Assembly: GCA_029862925.1 (NCBI GenBank)
Contig: JAOTWJ010000016.1
Coordinates: 1 to 37,836 of the forward strand
Source: Gemmatimonadota bacterium
GTDB lineage: Bacteria; Gemmatimonadota; Gemmatimonadetes; Gemmatimonadales; GWC2-71-9
Direction of reading: 5' to 3'
Length of the DNA: 37,836 bases
Under the pieces are notes generated by a model that did no database searches, was not told the origin of the DNA, and was given only the letters and a program-made list of their open reading frames with translations. Each line of letters starts with the position of its first letter. Positions within the stretch are counted from its first letter, which is position 1. Positions 19,171 through 27,148 of this stretch are shown one piece after another. The position numbers and the translations under genes were made by a program.

Positions 19171-19638
19171 ATGTCCCGTTCCTGGACCGCGCTTGGCCTC
19201 GTCGGCCTGGCGCTCACCGCCGGCACGGTCGCTGTGACCGGCGGCTGGACGCAGGCCGTCAAGCCCACGGTAACGGTGTACAAGACCCCCACGTGAGGGT
19301 GCTGTTCCGAGTGGGTGGTTCACCTGCAAAAGCACGGATACAAAGTCGAGGCGCGTGACGTGGACGAGCCGGCCCTCATGGACATGAAGGCCGCGTCCCG
19401 CGTCCCGGGGGAGTTGGAATCCTGTCACACGGCCGTCGTGGACGGGTACGTGGTCGAGGGCCATGTCCCCGCGTCCGATATCGACCGGCTGCTCAAGGAA
19501 CGGCCATCCGTGGCCGGGCTGGCGGCCCCGGGGATGCCCATCGGGTCACCCGGCATGGAGCAGGGCGATCGGCGCGATCCCTACGCGGTGCTCACGTTCG
19601 ATCGGGAGGGACGCACGACCGTGTTCGCGCGTCACTAG
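19171..19638 (+). CDS. DUF411-family protein, candidate selenoprotein (TGA at codon 42)
   Basis: Read through TGA 19294-19296, this is a 155-residue exported protein. It has a signal peptide (about residues 1-29), then VTVYKTPT-U-GCCSEWVVHLQKHGY, ELESCHTAVVDGYVVEGHVPASDI and LAAPGMPIGSPGMEQG. These match DUF411 from end to end; the family motif is CGCC, so TGA sits exactly on the first Cys (U42, then C44, C45). DUF411 proteins are putative copper- or metal-binding periplasmic proteins near copper-resistance genes. A bSECIS-like hairpin follows. The start has AGGAGG at 8 nt. Alternatives are a Cys-codon sequencing error or a nonsense allele, but the frame and family conservation continue to the natural stop. 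Confidence 0.8.
19294..19296 (+). other. In-frame TGA, proposed selenocysteine codon
   Basis: The codon follows AAG ACC CCC ACG and precedes GGG TGC TGT TCC GAG TGG in one frame. Cys occupies this position in ordinary DUF411 proteins. Cys-to-Sec replacement at a redox or metal thiol is the usual way selenoproteins arise. Confidence 0.72.
19299..19335 (+). promoter_or_regulatory. Bacterial SECIS-like hairpin
   Basis: The upper stem has 7 bp (19311-19317 with 19321-19327, two G-U pairs) and apical loop GUU. The lower stem is GUGCU/AGCAC (19299-19303 with 19331-19335), with an asymmetric internal loop between. The loop G is 22 nt after the TGA, inside the accepted 16-37 nt range for bSECIS. The tip U-G-G-U-U-C-A resembles the GGU tip bound by SelB in E. 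coli fdhF. Confidence 0.68.
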
Positions 19639-19662
19639 CGCGGCGCGGAGAGCCGGGAGGTC

Positions 19663-20919
19663 ATGACGCCCCGCACGCCACTCCTGCTGCTGCTCGTCGC
19701 GGGGGCCGCCGCCTGCAGCGACGGTCCCTCGGCGCCCCAGGCCGTGCCGATGCCGGTCCTGTCGGTCGGGGGCGTCTTCACCTGCCAGCTCGACGCCGAC
19801 GGACAGGCGACGTGTTGGGGGGCCAATCTGTGGGGACAGCTGGGCGACGACACGGGGGTCGAATGCGATCAGAACCCGTGTACGCCGCTGCCCACGCCCA
19901 TCGCCCCGGGGGTGCAGTTCCGGGGACTGAGCGCCAGCACGGCCTCCAGCATCTGGTCGGGACACGTCTGCGGCATCAGCACCGACTTCACGGCGCTCTG
20001 TTGGGGCGTCGATCACACACAGCTCGGGCAAGAGCTGGAATCCCCTGAATACTGCGTGGCCGTCAACGGCCTCGTCGGCCAGCCCTGCAGCCGGACGCCA
20101 CTCGCCGTCCCCGTCCCCGGCCGCGCGGTGGGGATTGCCTCGGGCGACTTCCACACGTGCGCGCTCACGGCCGATGGAGCCCTGTGGTGCTGGGGCTCCG
20201 ATTCCAACGGGCAGCTGGGGTCGACGGACGACGAGTTGTGCGGGCTGTACGACTTGCCCTGCAGTTTCGCCCCGGTCCGCGTGAGCGTGGACCTTCCGTT
20301 CGTCCAGGTCGTGGCGGGCGCCCTGCACACCTGCGCGCTCGCCGTGAACGGGACGGCCTACTGCTGGGGCCGCAACGACCGCGGGCAGTTGGCGCACTCG
20401 GGCGTCGAGGGTGGAAAGGTGCCGGGCCAGGCGGCGGGCGGGATGGGCTTCGTGACGCTCACCGCGGGGCGGCGGCACACGTGCGGGCTCACGCGGGACG
20501 GCGCCGTGTGGTGCTGGGGCGACAACTCGGGTGGCCAGCTCGGCAACGGGACGACCGTGCCCACTGCGCTGGAGCGCCGGGTCCCGGTCTCGACGCGGTT
20601 CACGCAAGTGTCGGCGGGCTGGTGGCATACCTGCGCCCTGGCGGAGACGGGGATCGCGTACTGCTGGGGCAGCGATGTCTTCGGACAGCTGGGGAGCACG
20701 CTCACCGAGCCGGCCACCTGTGCGGAGGCCGATCCCTGCAATACGCGGCCCCTCGCGGTCGCGGCGCCGACCCGGTTCATGGCCATCGGCGCCGGGGGCG
20801 CGCACACGTGCGCCGTGGACCGGAGCGGTGCGACGTACTGCTGGGGGGACAACAGCCTCGGACAACTGGGCACCGGTGACGGGCAGAGCAGTTCCCAGCC
20901 GGTCCGCGTGCGGGGCTGA
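19663..20919 (+). CDS. RCC1-repeat lipoprotein
   Basis: This 418-residue protein has a lipoprotein-type signal (LLLLLVAGAAAC) and about seven RCC1/BLIP-II-like blades. Each has the form (V/I)xAGxxHTCALxxxGxxYCWGxNxxGQLG, with extra Cys pairs (HTC...CWG) that probably form a disulfide in each blade. It should fold as a seven-bladed beta-propeller on the cell envelope. Such proteins are common in Gemmatimonadota and Myxococcota, and the partner is unknown. It follows the DUF411 gene by 24 nt, with GGAGG only 2 nt before ATG. Confidence 0.85.
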   Translation: MTPRTPLLLLLVAGAAACSDGPSAPQAVPMPVLSVGGVFTCQLDADGQATCWGANLWGQLGDDTGVECDQNPCTPLPTPIAPGVQFRGLSASTASSIWSGHVCGISTDFTALCWGVDHTQLGQELESPEYCVAVNGLVGQPCSRTPLAVPVPGRAVGIASGDFHTCALTADGALWCWGSDSNGQLGSTDDELCGLYDLPCSFAPVRVSVDLPFVQVVAGALHTCALAVNGTAYCWGRNDRGQLAHSGVEGGKVPGQAAGGMGFVTLTAGRRHTCGLTRDGAVWCWGDNSGGQLGNGTTVPTALERRVPVSTRFTQVSAGWWHTCALAETGIAYCWGSDVFGQLGSTLTEPATCAEADPCNTRPLAVAAPTRFMAIGAGGAHTCAVDRSGATYCWGDNSLGQLGTGDGQSSSQPVRVRG

Positions 20920-21077
20920 CGTGGGTGGCCCCGGGGCGGTTCCCTGGGTATAGTCCGGGCGCCGGCCTCCCGCCGGATTTCACGATTACCTCGCAGGAGC
21001 AGTGCGCGGGTCCCGCTGGCCGCTTGTCCGGTCGGGTGGGAACGGGCGACACTGCGGAACCAGAGACCAACCATCAC

Positions 21078-22217
21078 GTGACGGACACAGCCAGCGGATA
21101 TCTCGGCGTTCTGGAGGTGACGGGACGGGGCGTAGGCTTCATCCGGCGCCGCGACGCGAACTACCTGCCGTCCAAGCAGGACGTCCATGTCGGCCCGAAA
21201 CAGATCGATCGGTTCGGGCTGCGCACGGGCGACGAAATCGAGGGCGAAGCCAACCGGGCGCCCGGCCGGGGCCGGAGCATGTCGCTGCGGCGCGTGACCG
21301 CGGTCAACGGCCAGCCGCCGGAGGCGCTCCGCGGCCGGCCGCAGTTCCAGGAGTTGGGTGCGACGCACCCCAACGAACGGCTCGTGCTCGAGTGCGGGCT
21401 GACGCGCAACGGTCGGCCGGATCCGACCAACCGCGTCATTGACCTTCTCTGCCCCCTCGGCAAAGGCCAGCGCGCGCTCGTCGTGGCGCCGTCGAAGGCG
21501 GGCAAGACGATGGTCCTCCAGGCGATCGCCGAGGGCATCGTGCGCAACTACCCCCAGATCACGCTCTTCATCCTGCTCGTGGACGAACGCCCCGAAGAAG
21601 TCACCGAAATGGAGCTGTGCGGGTTCGGCGAAGTGATCGCGTCGAGCTTCGACCATCCCCCCGATCGGCACACGGCGCTGGCGGAGCTCACGCTCGAGCG
21701 CGCCCGCCGCCGCGTCGAGATGGGGCAGGACGTGGTGCTGATTCTCGATTCGATCACGCGGCTGGCGCGCGCGTACAACACGGTGGAGAAGGGGAGCGGC
21801 CGCACCCTGACGGGCGGACTCGATGCGTCGTCCATGGAGGAGCCGAAGCGCTTCCTGGGGAGTGCGCGCCGGATCGATCCCGCCAAGGGCGGGGGGTCGC
21901 TCACCATCATCGGGACCGCGCTGATCGACACCGGGTCCAAGATGGACACGGTGATCTTCGAGGAGTTCAAGGGCACGGGCAACAGCGAGCTCGTGCTGAG
22001 TCGGGAGCTGGCCGACCGCCGGATCTTTCCGGCGATCGACATCAGCGCCAGCGCGACGCGGCGCGAGGAGTTGCTGCTCCCGCCCGAGGAGCTGGCCCTG
22101 TCGCATGCGCTGCGGAACCGGTTGGCGCGGCAGCAGCCCACGGATGCCATGAACGATCTACTCACGCTGTTCCGGCGATCGGAGAGCCTGGCAGAGCTCG
22201 CGAAGCAGGTCGCCTGA
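21078..22217 (+). CDS. rho: Transcription termination factor Rho
   Basis: From GTG 21078 this is 379 residues. The cold-shock-like primary RNA-binding domain (GYLGVLEVTGRGVGFIRR, then NYLPSKQDVHVGPKQIDRFGLRTGD) starts almost at the N-terminus. The RecA-type hexamer motor follows: Walker A APSKAGKT (about 137-144), VDERPEEVTEM, Walker B VLILDSITRLARAYN and the secondary RNA-binding R/Q loops (GTALIDTGSKMDTVIFEEFKGTGN). The N-terminal helical Rho_N domain found in most Rho proteins is missing; the sequence upstream in frame does not resemble it. The start is uncertain (GTG 21036 is an alternative) because no good Shine-Dalgarno is visible. Confidence 0.92.
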   Translation: MTDTASGYLGVLEVTGRGVGFIRRRDANYLPSKQDVHVGPKQIDRFGLRTGDEIEGEANRAPGRGRSMSLRRVTAVNGQPPEALRGRPQFQELGATHPNERLVLECGLTRNGRPDPTNRVIDLLCPLGKGQRALVVAPSKAGKTMVLQAIAEGIVRNYPQITLFILLVDERPEEVTEMELCGFGEVIASSFDHPPDRHTALAELTLERARRRVEMGQDVVLILDSITRLARAYNTVEKGSGRTLTGGLDASSMEEPKRFLGSARRIDPAKGGGSLTIIGTALIDTGSKMDTVIFEEFKGTGNSELVLSRELADRRIFPAIDISASATRREELLLPPEELALSHALRNRLARQQPTDAMNDLLTLFRRSESLAELAKQVA

Positions 22218-22219
22218 CC

Positions 22220-22399
22220 GTGCAGCAGGCGGTCGAGGTGGCGTGCCCCCATTGCGGCGCTCCCACCCTCGTCGTCATTGACCCCGCCAACGGCAATGCC
22301 CAGGAGTACGTCGAAGACTGCGCCGTCTGCTGCCGGCCCAACGTCGTGGCCGTCGTTCTCGGCCCCGACGGGCCCCGCGTGTCGCTCCGGCCCGAATGA
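22220..22399 (+). CDS. CPXCG-family cysteine-rich zinc-ribbon protein
   Basis: This 59-residue protein starts with GTG 22220, two nt after the rho stop. CPHCG and ECAVCCRP-like (EDCAVCCRP) pairs form a probable zinc ribbon, matching the CPXCG family (PF14255) together with IDPANGNAQEYVEDC. The function is unknown. The stop overlaps the ATG of the following beta-barrel gene (ATGA). Confidence 0.8.
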   Translation: MQQAVEVACPHCGAPTLVVIDPANGNAQEYVEDCAVCCRPNVVAVVLGPDGPRVSLRPE

Positions 22400-23625
22400 T
22401 CCCCCGCCGGCGCACGGCGGTCATCACCTCGACGACGCTGGCCGCGCTTGCCGCCGCCGCTCCGTCCGCCGCCCAACCGGCGCCACTCGCGGTCGGCGCG
22501 CACGCCGTACTCGGGTGGTCCACGCTCGACCCGGCGCCCGGTGGCGCCCGAGCGAGCGCGGTCGCGGCCGAGCAGGTGTTCGCGATGGCGATGCTGCGGG
22601 CGGCGGGCGGGCGCTTCCGCGTCGTGGGCATGGTGAATCTCGAGGGCGCGACGATGCCGGGCGGGGTGCTGGCCCCGGGGGCCTTCGGCGAAGGGTTCAT
22701 GGATCGCCGGCATCCGCACACGTATCTCCATGAGCTCGTCGCGACCGGCGTGTGGCCGGGGCGACCAATGGGCATGTCGCTGACCGTTGGCAAGGGGTTC
22801 GCGGCCTTCGGCAGCGACGATCCCACGAACCGGCCCGCGCTGCGGTTCCCCGTCAACCATCATTGGGCGCAGATCCTGGAACGGCTCACCGCCGTGCTGG
22901 GCGTCCGCGCCGGTCCGCTCGTGGTGGAGGGTTCGCTGTTCAACGGGGACGAACCGGATGCTCCCGACGCGTGGCCCAACGCCACCCGGTTCGGCGACTC
23001 CTGGGCGCTGCGCATGACCCTCCAGCCGGCGCGCGGACTCGAGATGCAGGGATCGCGCGCGCGCGTGGCGTCCCCCGAGCACCGCGAGGGGAGCGGGCCG
23101 ACGTCATGGAAGTGGAGCGCCTCGGCGCGGTACCTGCATCGCTGGTCGGGCGGGCCGGAGCTCTACGGGCTGGCCGAATGGGCGCGCACCACCGAGGCCG
23201 AGGGCTTCTTCGTGTTTCCGTCGGCGCTCATCGAGGCGCAACTGCGGGCCGGTCCGCACCGGCCGTACGTGCGTCTGGAGTGGACGGACCGCCCCGAGGA
23301 GGAACGCACGCTCGATCCGTATCGCTCGGTGCGGCCCCACCTCGATGACGCCCTGCTGGGCATCACCCGCTGGCGCATCCAGACCGTGGGCTATGGGTTC
23401 TCGGTGCGCGTGGCGGGTACCACGCTGGAGCCCATCCTCGAAGTCGCCCGCGCAGCCGTCGGTATCGTGGGAGGCGGCGTGTTCACGCCGGCCGATTTCT
23501 ACGGCGGTGCCACGCTCTGGTCCGCGACGGCCGCGCTCCGGGTGCGCGTGGGGACGCCGCACCGGATGGGTCGGTATGGGGTATTGGACGAGTCCGGCGA
23601 TGCGACGGCCCACTCCGGACATTAG
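22396..23625 (+). CDS. Outer-membrane beta-barrel-type protein, unknown function
   Basis: This 409-residue protein has a signal peptide ending PSAAQ, followed by alternating amphipathic strands (for example WSASARYLHRW, LYGLAEWARTTE, RPYVRLEWTDRPEE and TLEPILEVARAAVG) as expected for a porin-like barrel. A conserved-looking FMDRRHPHTYLHELVATG segment lies near residue 100, with several His that could bind metal. The family is not one I can name. It is coupled to the CPXCG gene by a 4-nt overlap. Confidence 0.7.
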   Translation: MIPRRRTAVITSTTLAALAAAAPSAAQPAPLAVGAHAVLGWSTLDPAPGGARASAVAAEQVFAMAMLRAAGGRFRVVGMVNLEGATMPGGVLAPGAFGEGFMDRRHPHTYLHELVATGVWPGRPMGMSLTVGKGFAAFGSDDPTNRPALRFPVNHHWAQILERLTAVLGVRAGPLVVEGSLFNGDEPDAPDAWPNATRFGDSWALRMTLQPARGLEMQGSRARVASPEHREGSGPTSWKWSASARYLHRWSGGPELYGLAEWARTTEAEGFFVFPSALIEAQLRAGPHRPYVRLEWTDRPEEERTLDPYRSVRPHLDDALLGITRWRIQTVGYGFSVRVAGTTLEPILEVARAAVGIVGGGVFTPADFYGGATLWSATAALRVRVGTPHRMGRYGVLDESGDATAHSGH

Positions 23626-23658
23626 GGTTCGGGCCCCTCGGTGACGAAAGGACCCGGT

Positions 23659-25434
23659 GTGCGCTTCTTGCGACCGAAGACCGCTCGTGTGCTGGTGGCG
23701 CTCGTCTGCGGCGGGCTCGGCGCGGCGTGCGACGAGACGCCGACCGCGGTGGTGGAGCCCTCGCTCGAAGGCGTGAGCGGGGCCGGGCAGTCGGCCGTCG
23801 TTGGCGCGATGCTGGCCGAGCCGCTGGTCGTGCGGGTGCGCGACGCCGCCGGTGCGCCGGTGGCGGGGCAGACGGTTGCCTGGCGGGCGGCCCCCGGAGG
23901 GATCGCGCCGGCGTCCTCGCCGACTGACGCCGACGGGCTGGCTCGCGCGACAGTCACGCTGGGGCCCGCAGCGGGAACCCAGACGTTCGTCGCCCGCCTC
24001 GGCAGCGACTCCGTGACGTTCGCCGCCATCGCCCGCCCCGACGCGCCGACGGCGCTCGCGATTCGCGGTGGCACCGGGCAGGCGGGCCGGATCGGGCAGC
24101 CGCTCGGCGCCCCGTACGTGGTGGAAGCCCGCGATCGATTTGGCAATCCGGTGCCCGGCGCGGAAATCGCGTGGCAGGCGGCGTCCGGGGAGGGCACCAT
24201 CATCCCGGCTGGCACCACCGGGCCCGGCGTCACGGCGTTCTTCCTGCTGGCCGATGGCACCGGCCGCTCGGCCGTCGTGCATACGCCGGAACGCGTGGGA
24301 CCCAACAGCGTGCGCGCGGTCGTCGGCACCAATCAGGCGACGGTGATCTTTACGTCCACGGGGACCAACACGCCGACGCTCGTGGCGACCGTGCCGATCC
24401 CTCCCAGTTACGGCATCCACGACACGTTCGTGCGCGACGGGATCGCGTTCGTGAGCGCCTGGAACACGGGGCTTATTCTCTACGATGTGGGCAACGGCAT
24501 CGCGGGCGGCAGTCCCGCCCAGCCCGCGGAGATCAGCCGCATCGTCACCGGGTCGGCGGGTCTGAGCGGCGCGCGGGTGCACAACGCCTGGTGGTTCCAC
24601 AATCCGGTGACTGCGGAACGGCGGTACGTCTTCGTGGGACAGGAGGGGCCGGGGATCATCGGCTCGTCGTCGTCGGGCGACATTCACGTCGTGGACGTCA
24701 CGAATCTGGCGCAGCCCGTCGAGGTCGCCTTCTACCACCTGAATGGCGCCGGCACGCACAACTTCTGGATGGACGAGCCGGCCCAGATCCTCTACGCGGC
24801 CTATTACAACGGGGGCGTCGTGGCGCTCGACGTGTCCGGCACGCTCTCCGGCGACCTCGCGCCCCGGGAAATCGCCCGTACGACTCCGGGCGGCGCTACG
24901 ACGTACGTCTGGGGCGTCCAGCTGAGTGGCGGCGCGCTCTACGCGACGGACATGCTGCACGGCCTGTACCGCCTGGCACTGACCGGCGGGGCCTTTGCGG
25001 TCAGTGGGGGCGACAACGTGCCCGAGCGGTACTCGTCCGATCTCTGGGTGCACGGCACGTACGCCTATACGGGCACGTGGGGGACGCGGGCCGCGGCGGG
25101 GCACGCGCTCAAGATCTGGCAGCTGCCGGCGGTCGGGGTCCCCACGCTGGTCGACTCGCTGATCGTGGCCGGCATCGGGACGGTGAGCGACGTGGAGGTT
25201 AGCGCTGACGGTCGACTGCTCCTCTTCAGCGCCGAGAACGGCCCGGCAGCGGGAATTCACCTCTACGATGTGGCGACCAACCCCGCGCGCCCGCAGCTCG
25301 TGGCGGCGATCCCCGTCAGTACCGGTGTGCATACGGCCACCCTCGCCGACATCGGCGGGCGGCGGTACGTATTTGCGGCGCGCAACCCGTCGGATCCGGC
25401 GCTCCGCATCTACGATGTGACCGGACTACCGTAG
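23659..25434 (+). CDS. LVIVD-repeat lipoprotein with N-terminal Ig-like domains
   Basis: This 591-residue protein starts at GTG 23659, with AAAGGA 6 nt upstream (an earlier GTG at 23641 has none). The signal ends GGLGAAC. Residues 35-235 are two Ig-like (Big_1/invasin-type) repeats with VRVRDAAGAPVAGQTVAWRA and VEARDRFGNPVPGAEIAWQA. Residues 240-590 form an LVIVD beta-propeller with units such as IHVVDVTNLAQPVEVAFYH and IHLYDVATNPARPQLVA. It is probably a surface adhesion or binding protein; the ligand is unknown. Confidence 0.82.
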   Translation: MRFLRPKTARVLVALVCGGLGAACDETPTAVVEPSLEGVSGAGQSAVVGAMLAEPLVVRVRDAAGAPVAGQTVAWRAAPGGIAPASSPTDADGLARATVTLGPAAGTQTFVARLGSDSVTFAAIARPDAPTALAIRGGTGQAGRIGQPLGAPYVVEARDRFGNPVPGAEIAWQAASGEGTIIPAGTTGPGVTAFFLLADGTGRSAVVHTPERVGPNSVRAVVGTNQATVIFTSTGTNTPTLVATVPIPPSYGIHDTFVRDGIAFVSAWNTGLILYDVGNGIAGGSPAQPAEISRIVTGSAGLSGARVHNAWWFHNPVTAERRYVFVGQEGPGIIGSSSSGDIHVVDVTNLAQPVEVAFYHLNGAGTHNFWMDEPAQILYAAYYNGGVVALDVSGTLSGDLAPREIARTTPGGATTYVWGVQLSGGALYATDMLHGLYRLALTGGAFAVSGGDNVPERYSSDLWVHGTYAYTGTWGTRAAAGHALKIWQLPAVGVPTLVDSLIVAGIGTVSDVEVSADGRLLLFSAENGPAAGIHLYDVATNPARPQLVAAIPVSTGVHTATLADIGGRRYVFAARNPSDPALRIYDVTGLP

Positions 25435-25481
25435 GCAGCGAGCCGGTGGGCGTCGCGCGCTCCGCGGCGTAGATTCGGCGC

Positions 25482-26975
25482 ATGCCCTCCGTGCTGGCGC
25501 TCGATCAGGGGACCACGGGGTCCACCGCCCTACTGTTCGGGGACGACGGCCGCGTGCGCGGGCGCGGCTACCGGGAAATCCGGCAGTACTACCCGTCGCC
25601 CGGATGGGTGGAGCACGACCCCGAGGAGATTCTGGAAACGACGCTCGCGGCGGCGCGCGACGCGCTGGCGGGCGAAGTGCCCGCCGCGATCGGCATCACG
25701 AACCAGCGGGAAACCGTGGTGGTCTGGGACCGGGCCACTGGGCGGCCGCTGCACCGCGCCATCGTGTGGCAGGACCGTCGCACCGCGGCGCGGTGCCGCG
25801 CGCTCCGCGCCGAGCACGGGGCCGAGTACGTTGCGGAGCGCACCGGCCTCGTCTGGGACCCGTACTTCTCGGCCTCCAAGATGGAATGGCTGCTGCGCGA
25901 AGTGCCCAACCTCGCGCGGCGCGCGGCGCGCGGCGAGGTGGCGTTCGGCACGGTGGACAGCTGGCTCGCGTTCCGACTCACCGGCGACCGTGCGCACGTC
26001 ACCGATCACACCAACGCCTCGCGCACCCTCCTGTACGACCTCACCGTGAAGGACTGGAGCGACGAGCTGTTGACGCTGTTCGGCGTGCCGCGCGAGGCGC
26101 TGCCCGCCGTGGTGCCGTCGAGCGGCGTCGTCGGCGTCACGCCCCGCGCGCTGCTCGGCGCGGAGATCCCGGTGGCGGGACTGGTCGGCGACCAGCAGGC
26201 GGCGCTGTTCGGGCAGGGGTGTCACCGTCCGGGCGAAGCGAAAAACACGTACGGTACGGGTGCGTTTCTCCTGATGCTCGTCGGTGACCGGGCTGGCCCG
26301 GCCCCTGGCGGCCAGGTGCTCACCACCGTGGCGTGTGACGCCCACGGCGCGCCCACCCTCGCGGTCGAAGGCGCCATCTTCATCGCCGGCGCGGCGATCC
26401 AGTGGTTGCGGGATGAGCTCAAGGTCATCCGCTCCGCCACGGAAACGGAGGCCCTCGCCCGCTCGGTTCCCGACACGGGAGGGGTGTGCTTCGTGCCGGC
26501 GCTCGTCGGTCTGGGTGCCCCGTACTGGGAGGCAGAGGCGCGTGGCACGATCGTCGGTCTCACCCGCGGCACCGGCGTCGCACACCTGGCACGGGCGGCG
26601 CTGGAAGCGATGGCCTACAGCACGCGCGATGTGGCCGATGCCATGGTCGCGGCGACCGGCGTGCCACTCACCTCCCTGCGAGTGGATGGCGGCGCGGCCG
26701 CGAACGACTGGCTGATGGAGTTCCAGGCGGCCGTGCTCGGCGTTCCGGTGTTGCGGCCCGACGTGGTCGAGACCACGGCACTCGGCGCGGCTGGCCTCGC
26801 GGGGCTCGCGACCGGCGTGTGGCCGAGCGCCGACCGGTTTTCCGCCACCCGGACGTATCGCCGGTTCGAGCCCGGGACCGGAGCCGCACGTGCGGCGGGT
26901 GAGGTGGGATACGCAGCGTGGCGCCGGGCGGTTGACGCGGCCCTGCACTGGGCCCGGGCCGAAGCGCCTTCATAA
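25482..26975 (+). CDS. glpK: Glycerol kinase
   Basis: This 497-residue FGGY-family kinase phosphorylates glycerol to glycerol 3-phosphate using ATP in the cytoplasm. Conserved elements are [15 protein letters not shown] (phosphate-1), [77 protein letters not shown] and [13 protein letters not shown] with an adenosine motif. Its length is normal. glpF and glpD are not adjacent and it appears monocistronic. Confidence 0.96.
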   Translation: MPSVLALDQGTTGSTALLFGDDGRVRGRGYREIRQYYPSPGWVEHDPEEILETTLAAARDALAGEVPAAIGITNQRETVVVWDRATGRPLHRAIVWQDRRTAARCRALRAEHGAEYVAERTGLVWDPYFSASKMEWLLREVPNLARRAARGEVAFGTVDSWLAFRLTGDRAHVTDHTNASRTLLYDLTVKDWSDELLTLFGVPREALPAVVPSSGVVGVTPRALLGAEIPVAGLVGDQQAALFGQGCHRPGEAKNTYGTGAFLLMLVGDRAGPAPGGQVLTTVACDAHGAPTLAVEGAIFIAGAAIQWLRDELKVIRSATETEALARSVPDTGGVCFVPALVGLGAPYWEAEARGTIVGLTRGTGVAHLARAALEAMAYSTRDVADAMVAATGVPLTSLRVDGGAAANDWLMEFQAAVLGVPVLRPDVVETTALGAAGLAGLATGVWPSADRFSATRTYRRFEPGTGAARAAGEVGYAAWRRAVDAALHWARAEAPS

Positions 26976-27000
26976 GCCGACGCAGGACTCGCAAGCCCTG

Positions 27001-27146
27001 GATTTGCCACCGACCTTCTCTGAATTCTCTTACGTACGCTGGTCCTTCAGTCCCTATTAATCACTGGTTCATCATCGCGAGCTACATTCTGCTCCAGCGT
27101 GTAGTTACCAGGAGTGCGCGCGCTGTACTACTACCGAGGAGTGGCG
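27001..27146 (+). promoter_or_regulatory. Upstream region of the first cytochrome, conserved with that of the second
   Basis: This gene-free stretch is less GC-rich than its surroundings. It matches 28894-29055 in order: GATTTGCCA, TCCTTCAG...TTAA, TTCAT...CTA...TTC...CCAG, TGTAGTTACC, then a GC block and TACTACTACCGAGGAGTGGCG. CTATTAA (27054-27060) is a possible -10 region. Such conservation upstream of two paralogues suggests a shared promoter or operator. Confidence 0.55.
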
Positions 27147-27148
27147 TT

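Noticed and set aside
19006-19296. Stand-alone short protein ending at the TGA, with 19315-19638 as a separate gene
   Set aside because: The two pieces are in the same frame and together make one complete DUF411 protein; the second piece has no Shine-Dalgarno or signal peptide of its own.
19171-19638. DUF411 gene as a nonsense pseudogene
   Set aside because: Possible, but only one stop exists, exactly at a Cys position, followed by an intact conserved frame and a SECIS-like hairpin; recoding explains more.
20358-22106. 582-codon minus-strand ORF over the RCC1 and rho genes
   Set aside because: It is a low-complexity shadow of two well-supported plus-strand genes.
23104-25332. 742-codon minus-strand ORF
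   Set aside because: It is a shadow of the beta-barrel and LVIVD genes; no recognisable domain or start signal.
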